Shown here: positions 1-11,408 of the stretch, in pieces | How positions within the stretch are numbered: position 1 is the first letter of the stretch | Layout of the letters: the number at the start of each line of letters is the position of its first letter | Assembly (NCBI GenBank): GCA_965112735.1 | Contig: OZ218960.1 | Span: 3,343,088-3,407,087, forward strand | DNA: 64,000 nt | Direction of reading: 5' to 3' | Source of the DNA: Phaeosaccion multiseriatum | Taxonomy: Eukaryota > Ochrophyta, other classes | The notes under the pieces: generated by a model | What the model saw: only the letters and a program-made list of their open reading frames with translations | Databases searched by the model: none | Told to the model about the DNA's origin: nothing | Position numbers and translations under genes: made by a program

Positions 1-2
1 CG

Positions 3-918
3 GCTCTAGAGGCCGAATTGGAGAGCAATGGAGGCTCTGACGACCGCATCGTCGATAGCTTGAGGGCCGAGGTGGGGCGACTAGCGGAGAACAAAGAGGA
101 GCTGTTGGTGGTGCAGCGGCAGCAGGAGGAGCAGATGGAAGCGATCCGCACAGAGAAGGAGGCCCTGCAGGAGGGGCAGTTGGTGATACGGCAGCAGAAG
201 GAGGCGCTGTGTGACGAGCTGAAGGCGGCACTGCAGGAGAGGGACAGAGCAGGCCAAGAGGCGGAGGAGCAGAGGGAACAGGTGCTCGCCCTGGGGGCGC
301 AGGTGGACGCCTTGGAGAGGCAGTTGGTGGTACAGCAGCAGCAGGAGGAGGAGGAGCGGCGGGAGGAGCGGCGGGAGGAGGGCAGGGACCCCACCGAGTG
401 CCTGCAGCAAGAGGTGAGCCAGAGAGTGCCGAACGTATCATGTCACCAACAGGCTCAGGGGGGGCGAAACTGCGCAGCTCTCTCTCCGTCTCCGTGCTCT
501 TCGCCCCCGTCTCTATCTCTCTCTTTCTCTCTCGCTCACTGCGTCCCACGAATGGGTATCCCCCCCCCCCCCACCCCCCCAAACAACAACAGCTGAAGGT
601 TGCGCGGGAGGCCCTCGCTGCTGGAGAGGCAGGGAGGGCCGAGGAAAGACAGACACTCGCCGACAAGAGCGACGCCTGCAGGCAGATGGTGGGTTGGGGG
701 GAGGAGGGGAGGGAAGGGAGGGAACGGAAGGGAGGGAGGCAGGCAGGCAGGGAGGTAGAAAGGGAAGGAGGCAGGGGGTGGGGGGACGAAAGACCGGCCC
801 TTAGTGGAGAGACTATGGACAGAAGTAGAGGGGCGAGCTGAGCAGAAATTGGCGGGGAATGGAGGGGGAGGGGATGGGATGTACAAGGACTCGTATCTTT
901 GATCCTCACCCTAACGTA

Positions 919-955
<37 letters not shown>

Positions 956-3900
956 CGTGCGTGCGCCCCTCAGGAGGAGAAGCTCCAAGCGCTTGGAGAG
1001 AGCTCTGAGCGAGAGGCGCGGCAAGCCACGGCCACCGCACTGGCACTGCACACTGCGCAGGAGCAGCTGAAGGAGGCCCTCTCCCAGCAGGTCAGCCAAA
1101 GCCCTCTCGCCACAGCCCTCTGTCTCCTCTCCTCTTTTTCAAAGTCCTCTGCTCCTCCATATCTGTGCTTAGTCTCTCTCGTCGCTCGCCCCCCTCCCCC
1201 TCCCCCCCGCCGTCTCCTCCCCCGAGTGAGTCATCCATAACCTCGCCCCCCTCCCCTGCTGTCTCTACTCTGCCCTGCGCAGAGCCAAATGGCGTGTAGT
1301 CTGCAGCTGCTCGAAGCAAAGCTATCGGCAGCTCAGTCCGCCCTCTCTGAGGAGAAGGGCAAGGCGGAGGCCGCAAGGAAGGAGCAGGCAGAGGCGATGA
1401 TGATGGCCGAGGCACGGGCCCACTCCAAGCCCCGGCAGCAGGAGCAGGGCAAGGAGGAGAAGGAGGAGAATGAGGAGGGGGCGCTCCTCACGGGGCAACG
1501 GCAGATGCAGCAACAGATGCAGCAACAGATAAAGCAACAAGTCACTACGCCCGCACATGGGGAGGCGTCGGAGATGAGGCGGAGAAGGGGGAGCAGGGGA
1601 AGCAGGGACAGCAGGGGCAACAGGAGGAGGAGGCGGAGGGCCCGTAGGGCCGAGCTGAGCGAAGGAGGGAGAGCGCAGGAGGAGGAGGAGGCTGGCGGAG
1701 GAGGGGAGAGAGGGGAGAAAGGGGAGGAGCTGTCTTTGTCACCGCTGTCCTCGTCGGGGGTGTCTTTGTCGTCCTCGTCCTCCTCCAACACGGAGGTGAA
1801 CGTGCAACGTGTGATGATGGCAATGGATGTGGATGTGGGGATGGCAGAGGAAGGGGACATGGAGCAGTCGGGCATCGGCATGGGTATCAGCCCCGTGCTC
1901 ACTTCGTCGCACTTCCGGCCCCGACAAGGGGAGGAAGAGGAGGAGGAGGGGGAGGGGGAGGGGGCGGCGGCGGAGGAGCAGGAGGAGGGGGACATGACTG
2001 CGGAACAAGTGGACGAGTGGCTCTCCAGGGAAGTGTCCATGCAGGCCGTGGAGCTGCGCCAGGTGCGTGGGCGATGATCAGGGATGGCAGTGGAAGGGGC
2101 GTGACTTAGCGTGTGGCTGTGTCTTCGCCGAAGTGCGTGTATTATTCGCGAGTGTCTAGTCCAAGGGGTATGACAGTGAAAGGCGGATGGTAGTGGAAGG
2201 GGGATGCCCGAAAGACGTGCATACACCCATTTACCTCACTCACGTATGCCTGGTTCCGTCCTGTGTGTGTGCGCGTGTCCAGAAGGTGTCCTCACAGGAG
2301 GAACAGCAGGAGGAGGAGCACCAGGGGCAGGGATGGAAGAGAGGGGCGACAGAGCTGAGCCTTAGTTTGCTGAGCGACGGAGGAGGCTTTGTCAACACAG
2401 GAGGAGATGGAGCACAACAGACGGAGACAGAGAGTGGCCAGATGGCACTAGACACGGTGCGCGGCAGTGGTGCGACAGTGCAGCAGGGGGTGGGTGAGGG
2501 AGCCGTCGCACCTGCTGTACCACCAACTCCTGCCCCTGCTGTATCACCAACTGTCGGGGCGGCACTCGTGTCGGAGCTGACCAAAATGTACGAGAAGAAG
2601 GACGCGGAGTGCCGCCAGCTCCTGTCCGAACTCGAGGCGCTGCGGCACAAGCAGGCGGGGGCCGAGAGAGGCGCGGAGGAGGCGGAGGAGAGGGCGGCAA
2701 GGGCGCAGGGCAGGGCACGGCGGCTGCAGGCAGAACTGCAAGAGCTACAGGCGGAGCTCGACGAGCAGAGCAGGGAGGTGCGCAGGTTGGCGGGAAGGGC
2801 CGCGGAGCTTCAGGCGCGCATTGAGGCGAGGGCCAGCAGCAGCGGGGTGGAGGGCCTCAGGCAAGCGGAGTGGGAGCTTGCCCACTCTCAGGCCAACACC
2901 CAACAGGCAGAGGCTGAGAGAGACCACCTCGAGATACAGGTCAGGGCAGGCTGGCAGGGGCAGCAATTTGGGGTTGGTGGTACTTATTCGAGGAAGGGGA
3001 GCTGAGTAGGCAGGTCACTGGCTGAGTAGGCAGGTCACTGGCTGAGTAGGCAGGTCACTGGCTGAGAGGCAGGTCACTGGGTCGTTGGGGAATACGTGTG
3101 GCATGCCGTGCCAGCTTGTCTTGCCGTCGTTGAGACAGCGTCCCTTTCCCTGCTGGTACATTGCTGCTGTCCGGATAGAGAGTAAAATAGGATAGAAGCA
3201 AGCAATCTCCGGCGGAGTGATTGATTCCACTCATTTCGTGTCTATAGAGGGAGGGAGACATGTCTTTGGTACATCGGCGCATGTGCTGACATCTGTGAGG
3301 GTCGCTCTTGCTGCCCGTATGCCCAACTTCCCTGCCTCAGATGCAGCGCGCTCGGGTGCAGTACTCGGCGCACTGCGAAGCGCTGTCCGAGCTCGAAGAC
3401 GCCCTCCGAGAGCTTCAGGAGGCGGAGAGGGGGGAGAGGGAGTCCAAGGAGGGACTGCAGGTGAGGTGCAGTCAGGTAGTGGGCAGGCTAGGCAGGCAAG
3501 CAGGCCGCACCTGCAGGAAGGCGGAGCGGAGGAGGGAAGGGAGAGAGAAGGAGGCCAGCGGGACAAGAGAAGAGAAGAGATGCGTTGGCGCAGCGCAAAG
3601 TGCATCCTCCTGAAGCGACGGTGAATGAGTCGGTCTTTGTGCGTGCGTATGTGTATGTCTTTGTGTGCGTGTGTATGTGACTCCCAGGCACTTCTGGAGG
3701 AGCAGGTGCGCAGAGAGGCCTCGACTCTGTCGGAGATGGAGACGCTCGCCGCCCGAGCCGCGCAGGAGCTGCGCGGGGCGGAGGCGGACAACGCCTGGCA
3801 AAGGGGACATGTTCAGCGCCTTGAGGGGGCCGTGGAGGACCATCGCTCGCTGCAGAGGCAAATGCAACACGCCATGAGGGAGCGAGAGGTGAGTGCGAGG

Positions 3901-6900
3901 AGGATGAGAGGAATGGGGGGGGGGCTGCCAAGAGAGAGGGAGTGCAGAGGAGCGGATCGCTTCCATGCGTTCGGTGTGTTCAGTGGGCGGCACTGCTCTT
4001 CGTGCTGGCTGACTGGAAGGGCCCTCCTTGATTCCGTTCGATTGTCCTGCTCTGTCCCACCTCCTTTGCCTGCAGGCCCAGGCAGAGGAGGCCCTGTCAC
4101 GAGCAATTTGCGCCGAGGAAGGCGTGCACAGCGCACAGCGCGAGGCAGAGGAGGCAAAGCAGCAGGTGGAGGCGCTGGGAGCGGCCATAGGGAGGGCAGA
4201 GGCTGTGCTGGACAGCTGCCTTGAGGCGTGTTTAAGAGCCAGGAGAGGGCGAGAGGAGGAGGAGGAGGACTCCGACGACGAAGAGGAGGAGAAGGAGGAG
4301 GGGGAGGACAGGGAGGGGGGCAGCACCGCGGGAGCGTTGTCGTCCAAGCTGGTGCTGCTGCGGCGCGGCTTGTTGTCTATTGTGGCGGAGAGAGACTCTC
4401 TGCAGCGCCGACTCTCTGCAGCGGCGAGGGACAGCGAGGAGCGCCTGAAAGCCAGGCTCGAGGCCGCCCAGGGGGGCACTTCCCAGGGGGGCTCGTCCCC
4501 AATGGATTCCGGAACGGCAGCGGCTGCGGCGAGTGAGCTGCAGCAGGAGCGGTCGTATGGGGTGGCGCTGGCGCTGGACAGACAAGAGGACCGGGCAAGA
4601 ATCGAGGAGCTGGTGGAGCAGCTCTCCCGGGGTGATGCACGGCTCAAGGAGGCGGAGGCAGAGAGAGCGGCGCAGCAGTTGGTGATACAGGCGACGCAGC
4701 AGGCCCAGGCGGAGCAGCGGACGGCAGACGAGGAAAGCGCCAGAATCAGCGCCGGCCTCAAGCGAGACCTCGAAGCTGCACAGGTCCAGCACGAGGAGCA
4801 AGTGGAGCGGTTGGCAGAGGCACAGAGCGGGCGGGATCAGCTCCAGGGGCTGCTGGAGGAGGCAAGGGAGAGGGAACAGAGGCTGGAGGAGGGAAGGCAG
4901 CAGATGGAGCAGGAGAGAGACGGGGCTCGGGCACAGGTGGAGAGGCTGCGGGGAGAAGGGCTCGCCAAGCAGAGGGAGCTTGAACTGCTGCACGAGGGAA
5001 GGCAACAGATGGAGGACCACCTCGCGGCGGAGAGGGCCTCCAGAGAGGATGTAAGACGGCTTTTGGGGGAGCAGAGGGAGAGAGAGGAGGCGCAGGCCAG
5101 AGATCTCAGGGAGAGCGCCAGGGAGAGGGAGGGCCTCGGACGGCAGCTGATGGAGGCGGAGCGGGCCCTCGAGAGGGCCCAGCAGCAGTTGGTGATACAG
5201 CTCCACGAGCAGCAGCAGGAGCACGAGGGCGAGGAGAGAAGCGCGATAGGAGGGAGGGAGGAGGCCCTGCGGCGGCTGGCGGAGAGGGAGGAGGAACTTC
5301 GGCAGGCCAGGGAGGAGCAGAAGCAACTGGTGATTCAGCTCCAAGAGCAGCAGCGAGTGGTGGGCCAGCTCCAAGAGCGGCAGGAGCATCATGAGGGGGA
5401 GGAGAGAAGCGCGGGACAGGCGAGGGAGGAGACCCGGCGGCGGCTGGTGGAGATAGAGGAGGAGCGACAACATTTGGTGATACAACTCCAAGAGCAGCAA
5501 CAAGTGGTTATGCAGCTCCACGAGCAGCGAGAGCAGCACAGACAGGCCCTGGCGACCACCCGCGGCGGCGAGGAGGAGCTGAGGGAGGAGAGAGATGAGC
5601 TGAGCCGGCGGCTGGAGGAGGAAAGGCAGCAGATGGAGGAGCTGAGCCGGCGGCTGGAGGAGGAAAGGCAGCAGATGGAGGAGCTGAGCCGGCGGCTGGA
5701 GGAGGAAAGGCAGCAGATGGAGGAGCTGTCCAGTCGGCTGGAGCGGGGGGAGGCGGAGCGGCAGAAAGAAGAACGACGCTTCGAGGAGGGGAGAGCGCGG
5801 TGGGAGGAAGAGAGAGAGGCCCTGCAAGGAGAGGCGGGCGGCGCGCGGCAGGAGCTCAGGCAAAGCAAGGTACGGGGGACGGGAGTGCGTGGGAGGGAGG
5901 GGAAGGTGTCTACGTATGTTCGTGTATGGTGTCTTTAGCTCGGGCATGGGGAGGAGGTTGGGTGAGTAGTGAGGCACGCATCAACTAATTACACTTTGCT
6001 GCCCTCTCTGCCCCTCCCCTGCCTGCCATCCGCTGCCATCCGGAGCAGGAGCAGCTCGCCCAGTTGGCCGAGGCGGTTAGGGCAGCGGAAAGCCGCGCAT
6101 CTGCCCTTCTGCTACCATCCAGCAGGTCGAGCAGCGGCAGGATCACCCCCTTGATCCCTTCTGCCCCCCCTGGGTCTCCTGGGCAGCAGCCCCCACAGCA
6201 GGGCATGTTGGGCATACAAGGCATGTTCACAGGCATAGACTTGGCGACGACACTGGAGGAGCAACAGCAGCAGCAGGGCGTGTGGGGCGTGCTGACTGGA
6301 GGCTTGGCCACGCTGGTGGAGGTGTTGGGACGGCTGAGCGGAGCCGTCGAGGAGCGCCGCGAGGAGGTGAATGCACTCAAGAGGGAAAGGGAGGAGGCGG
6401 GGAGGAACATGCACGAGCGGATGGAGGAGGCAGGGCGGCTCTTGGCAGGGGCAAGGGAAGACAACGCGAGGGCGGTGGGCGAGCTGGAGGAGCTGGGGAG
6501 GGGCAGGCAGGACATGGCAAGGCGCCTGGCGGAAAGGGGGGAGGAGCTGGAGCAGGCCAAGGAGGAGCTACGGCAGTTGGTGGTACAGCTCCAAGAGCAG
6601 CGGAGGTTGGTGGTGCAGCTTCGAGAGTCAGGGCGGAAACAGGAGCAGGCAGGGAGGGAGGGAGGCGTCCAGGGGGAGGGGATGGAGGAGGAGCAGAAGC
6701 AGCTGGTGATACAGCTTGAAGAGCAGCAACAGTTGGTGCTACAGCTCCGGGAGCAGCAGCAGGAGCACGAAGAGAAGGAGAAAAATGTGGAGGAAGGGAG
6801 GGAGGAGGCCCGGCGGCACCTGACGGAGAGAGATGAGGAACTGCGGCAGGCCAGGGAGGAGCAACAGCAGTTGGTGATACAGCTCCAAGAGCTGCAGCAG

Positions 6901-9900
6901 CAGGCCCGTGAGGAGCAACGGCAGCAGGAGGGGCTCAAAGTGGAGCTTGATGCGCACGAGGCAAGGGCTGAGGAGCAGAGGCAGCGAGGCGCCGAGGAGC
7001 AGCAGCAGTTGGTGGCACAGCTCCAGGAGCAGCAGCAGTTGGTGATGCAGCTGGAAGAGCAGCAGCAGCAGGAGAGGGAGGAGCTGCAGCAGTTGGTGGT
7101 ACAGCTCCAAGAGCGGCAGCAGCAGGAGAGGGAGGAGCAGCGGCAGGAGGTGGAGGGGCTGAAGGTGGAGCTTGAGGGACTGCAGGCACGGGCAGAGGAG
7201 CAAAGGCAGCGCGACGTGGAGGAGCTGCAACAGTTGGTGATGCAGCGGACGGGGGAGAACGAGGAGCTGCAGGCGGCGTTGGAGCGGGCAGAGGAGAGCG
7301 TGTGCGCCCTTCAGGTGGGTGGGTCGGGCGGGAGGCGCAGAGAATTATGGGCAGGTATATGCGTAGGCAGGCAGGCAGGCAGTCAGGCAGGCAGGCGAGC
7401 AGACAGGCAAGTAGGCAGGCAGATAAGTTGGCAGGCAACGAGGGAGTCAATTCCGTTTTTCGGCTCACCTCATTGATGCTTGCAGACAGAGAGAGCGCCC
7501 ATGAGTTGGCTTTGTGGTCGGAGGGAGAGGACACAGGGTTAGGGTTGACGGCTTATATATAGGCGGACTGTGTCTATGTATCGACTGTGTTGACCTCTTG
7601 CGTATGTTTTGACTGTATCGATTTCGTTGCCTCCCCCCCCCGCGCAGGAGGAGCTCTCGCATCTGCTGGCCCATGCACAAGCAACGGAGGGGCAGGAGGA
7701 CTTACAGTTGGCGCTGCGGCAGAGCGAAGAGCGTGTGGGGCAGCTTGAGGAGCGTCTGTTGGCCGTGGGGGAGGAGGGCGCGCAGGCGCTGGCACAGCTC
7801 GAGCAGGAGCTGGAGCGGCGCTATCGCATGGGACAGGGCGAGCAGCAGTTGGTGATTCAGCAGCAGCAGGAGCAGCAGCAGGAGCAGCAGCAGAGGGAAG
7901 AGGCGCTAAAGGCCGAGCTGGCGGCCGGGAGGCGGGAGATCGCGCAGCAGTTGGTGGTACAGCAACAGCAGCAGCAGGAGCTCCAGGAGCAGCAGTTGGT
8001 GATACAGCTGCAGGAGCGGCGGCAGGAGCAGCAGGAGCTAAAGGAGCAGGAGCAACAGCATCGCTTGGATCAAGGTCAAGAACAGTTGGTGGTACAGCAT
8101 CGGCAGCAGCAGCGGATCGAGGCGCTGTCGGCGGAGCTTGAGACCACAAGGAGCCGCCTTGACGGCCTTCAGCAGCAGGAGGATGAAGGGAAGTTGGTGG
8201 TACAGCAGCGGGCCACGCTCAGGGAGGCCGCGAGGGAGGCATTTGCCCTGCTGGAGGAGGCGCAGGCAAGTGACTGCCACGATTCGGAAACCTCCGCCGT
8301 GGTGCTGGCCCTGGCCGTGAGGAGGGGTGCCACAGAGGGGAGTATCGCATATGGCGACGACGACGACGATGTGCTCTCCGCGGTGAGGGCCCTCGGGGCA
8401 CACTTGGAGAGCTTGCGGGCGGCGCTTAAGGCCAAGCTACTCTTGACTCGGGAGCAGAAATTGGTGATCCAGCGGCAGAGGCAAGACAGGCAGCAGCTAG
8501 AGCGGGCCTTGGCGGGCCTCGCGGGAGGGGACTCTCCGGGGGGGGAGGGGGAGGGGCCCCACACCTTGCAGATGGGGCCCAAGAGCTTGCAGATGGTGCT
8601 CTCCGACGGGGGCGAAGGGGCCGTGGAAGGGGATGTCGAGGAGGCAGAGGGGGCAGAGAAGGCGGAGGAGGAGGCCCCCTCCCCCCTCCCCGCGGCCGTG
8701 GTGAGGCTACTGGGGGCACTGGCCGCGAGGCAGGAGGAGGCCGCAAGGCTCAAGGTGCAAGCCGCACAGCTCGGAGGTGCGCTCAGGGCAGCCGAGGAGA
8801 GGGCAGAGAGGGCAGAGGGAGCAGAGAGGAGCGGGAGGGAGGGCCGGGAGGAGAGCCGGGAGGAGGCTGGGCAGTTGGTGATACGGGCGGCGGGTCTAGA
8901 GAGGCACTGTCGCCAGCTGCAGATTGACCTCGCGGCGGCGGAGGAGGAGGCGAGTGACTGCAGGGCGAGGCTCGAGCAGAGGGAGGCGGAGGCCAGGCAC
9001 GAGGTGGGGCAGTTGGTGATACGGGCGGCGGAGCTGGAGGGGCAGCTGCAGAGCCGGGACAGGGAGCTTGAGCGTGACCGCACTTGGGGCTCCGGTGGGG
9101 GGGAGCAAGTGACCCAACTGGAGCTGGAGCTGGAGGCCTCCCGAGCAGAGGCTGAGGCCTCCGGAAGAGAGGTGGAGACCCTGTCGGGGACTCTCTCTAG
9201 GCGGCGCTCGGAGATGGATGGCCTGCTGGAGAGCCTCGAGGTAAGCGAGCAAGTAAGTGCGTGCGTGCGTGCGCGGGGGAGATAGAAGGGTAACCAAGGG
9301 CCGAGGCGTGTTGTTCTGACGTCCTTGACGTGCGCTGAAACTGAAACTGAAACTGAAACTGAAATTTCACAGGCCTTGACGCTGGAGCGGGAGGCGGCTG
9401 AGGACAGGCTGCGGCAAGTGGGCGAGGCACTCGACAAAAGCGAGAGGTGGCGCCAAGAGGTGAGGACGGAGGAGGGAGGAGAGAGGGCCTGGAGGAGAAA
9501 GGCAAGAGAGGTAGAGAGGGGACGCGCGAAGGGGACGATTCGTGAGGACCGGCCACCATCGTGGTACCCGTCCGTGCTGCTGTCTGTCCTGGTGCATCAC
9601 CAACTGCTGTATCACCAACTGCTGTATCATCATCTGCCTCACCCCCGCCTAGGTGGAGCGAGTGAGCGCCGCCCGAGAACAGGACCTGGCCTTGGCGCTG
9701 GAGGAGAGAGAGGCGGCAGAGGCAAGAGAGGGGGGGCTGCAGCAGCGCTGCCAAGGCCTGTCCGCAGACAACCAACGCCTCAACGAGCGCTTGCGCGCCC
9801 TGCTGGACAAGGCCGAGCCCGACGCTGACGGGAGGGTTAGGGTTGTTAAAGCTTCCGCTGACTCTAGGTGGGGCTCTTATGAGTCGGGGGAGGAGGGCGA

Positions 9901-11020
9901 ACTTATGACAGTTAGGGCTCGGCGGGCGAGGCCCAGGCCCAATCAGGGGCCCAAGCAGGGGCTTAAGCAGGGGCTTGAGCAGGGGGACGCGCAGAGCTCC
10001 TCAGGCATGTTCGCCTCCATCGGCGTTGGAGAGCGCTTGCTGGAGCTGCAGAGCGAAGCCGACTCACAGAGGGAGGAGTTGGTGATTCAGAGGGAGGAGC
10101 TCCTCAGGGCCAGGCAGGCCCTCCTGGAGGCGGAACACGCACGGGATGGCGCACGCGCGGAAGCGGACGAGGAGCGGGACCGGCGAGCGGCGCTGGCGAG
10201 GAAGGAGCAGGAGCTGAGAATGAAGGTCACGGGGCAGAGCGACGCACTGAGACAGGCGGACAGGCTCGTGGCCAGGCTGCAGGCACAGCACCAGCAGCAG
10301 GGGGAGTTGGTAATACGGCAGGAGGAGCGGGCGAGGGAAGAAGAAGAGCGCTTGCGAATTACGGAGGCGCAGCTCAGGGCGAGGGTTCAGCAGGAGCAAC
10401 AGGACCAGAGGGGGGAGCGCAACAACGATGAGGTGCTGCGGATGGTGCAGAGACAGACCGCCCTCAGGGACGAGGAGTGCATTCGCCTCAAGGCACAAGT
10501 CAAGAAGGGCAGGCACGCCTTGGCCAGGGCAGTGAGGGCAGTGGCTCAGGGGCAGGGGCAGAGGCAGCGGCGGCGGCAGAAGGAGGGGGAGGAGGAGGAG
10601 GAGGAGGAGCAGGCGGAGGAGGAGGAGGAGGAGGGAGGGGGGATGGGCCAGGAAGGAGAGGAAGGAGAGGAAGGAGCCGCAGCGGAGAGTGCCCGAGTGG
10701 AGACTGTTCGTACGCAGGGGCGCCCTTCCGATGGACAGCACCCGACCGAGAGGGGCCCAACCGAGAGGGGCCCAACCAAGAGGGGTCCAGGGGGGAGAGC
10801 GCATGTGCGTGTGGCTGGACCCTCCAGCAAGGGCAGGGGGAGGGGGCGTATTGGCCGCAGCGGGGGAAAGGAGAACGCCCCGGGGGGAGGGGCTTCCCTG
10901 GGCACCTCTCTGAGCGCTTCCTTCGGAGGCACTGCGTACTCTCGGCTTGTGGGCGCGCGTGTGAGGCTGACGCTGGGCAGCACGCAACAGCATCAACATA
11001 GACCTGCCCCGTCGGCTTAA
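3..11020 (+). CDS. Giant coiled-coil protein, 5' partial
   Basis: Twelve exons can be joined by GT-AG introns: 3-413, 593-688, 974-1090, 1283-2062, 2283-2939, 3341-3460, 3688-3888, 4076-5869, 6049-7314, 7648-9240, 9373-9459 and 9653-11020 (stop TAA). They give about 2,828 residues, open at the left window edge. The product is almost entirely Glu/Gln/Arg/Leu heptad sequence, as in golgins, centrosomal or trichohyalin-like scaffolds, with low-complexity acidic and Gly/Arg patches in exons 4 and 12. I see no catalytic domain, signal peptide or membrane segment, so the function is unknown beyond a probable structural or tethering role. All eleven introns are phase 0. A pentapeptide, QLVIQ or QLVVQ, recurs more than 25 times. 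The C-terminal tail is basic and Gly/Pro/Ser-rich, with TERGP-type repeats near 10741-10790. Exon boundaries are inferred from frame continuity and splice consensus; the donor after 1090 (GTCAGC) is the weakest. Confidence 0.85.
921..963. repeat. (TG)n microsatellite in intron 3
   Basis: About 30 bp of perfect GT followed by GCGT units. It ends ten bases before the exon 974-1090 acceptor, so it forms part of the sequence just upstream of the splice site. Confidence 0.9.
5597..5722 (+). repeat. 42-bp in-frame triplication in the coiled-coil gene
   Basis: Three tandem copies of a 14-codon unit (ELSRRLEEERQQME) at 5597, 5639 and 5681, with a degenerate fourth start at 5723. Fourteen residues are exactly two heptads, so copy-number change would keep the coiled-coil register. 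Confidence 0.95.
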
Positions 11021-11408
11021 GGCTTTTGCCGTTACCGTAGGCTGCCAATTGCTTACCGTGCAGTGTCTTCAAAGGTGTACAAAAGAAAAGAGCGCGTGAG
11101 CGATCGATTCAAATGTATTAACGTGTAAAGTACTTCGAAGTAATAAATTAAGAAAATGAAAGGAGGAGGAGGAGGAGGAGGAGGAGGAGGAGGATTTTCT
11201 CTCGCCTCCAGCAACCCCCCTTGTGTGCTGCCTGCCTGTCCCCTTGTAAGACAAGTAAGCGCAAAAGAGCCAAACATGTCTCATCTAACCTAAGCTAACA
11301 TACACACCCCAACCTGTCCTCCCTCGCTCTCTATGTTGGGGAACATCGAAACTGAAACAACCGCCCCTCCTCCCCCCCCCTCCCCCGTCCTTCCAGGCCG
11401 GGCCCCGT
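11021..11408. other. Spacer between convergent genes (coiled-coil and PGK)
   Basis: This 388-bp stretch must hold both 3' untranslated regions. An AATAAA lies at 11142-11147 in plus orientation, 122 bp after the coiled-coil stop, and could be its polyadenylation signal. A TGTAA lies about 20 bp before it. A perfect (GGA)n tract fills 11160-11193. I see no further gene. Confidence 0.6.

Noticed and set aside
81-10999. Leu-rich and Ser/Cys-rich minus-strand open frames across the coiled-coil gene
   Set aside because: They mirror CAG/GAG codon repeats on the coding strand and have no domain or splice structure.
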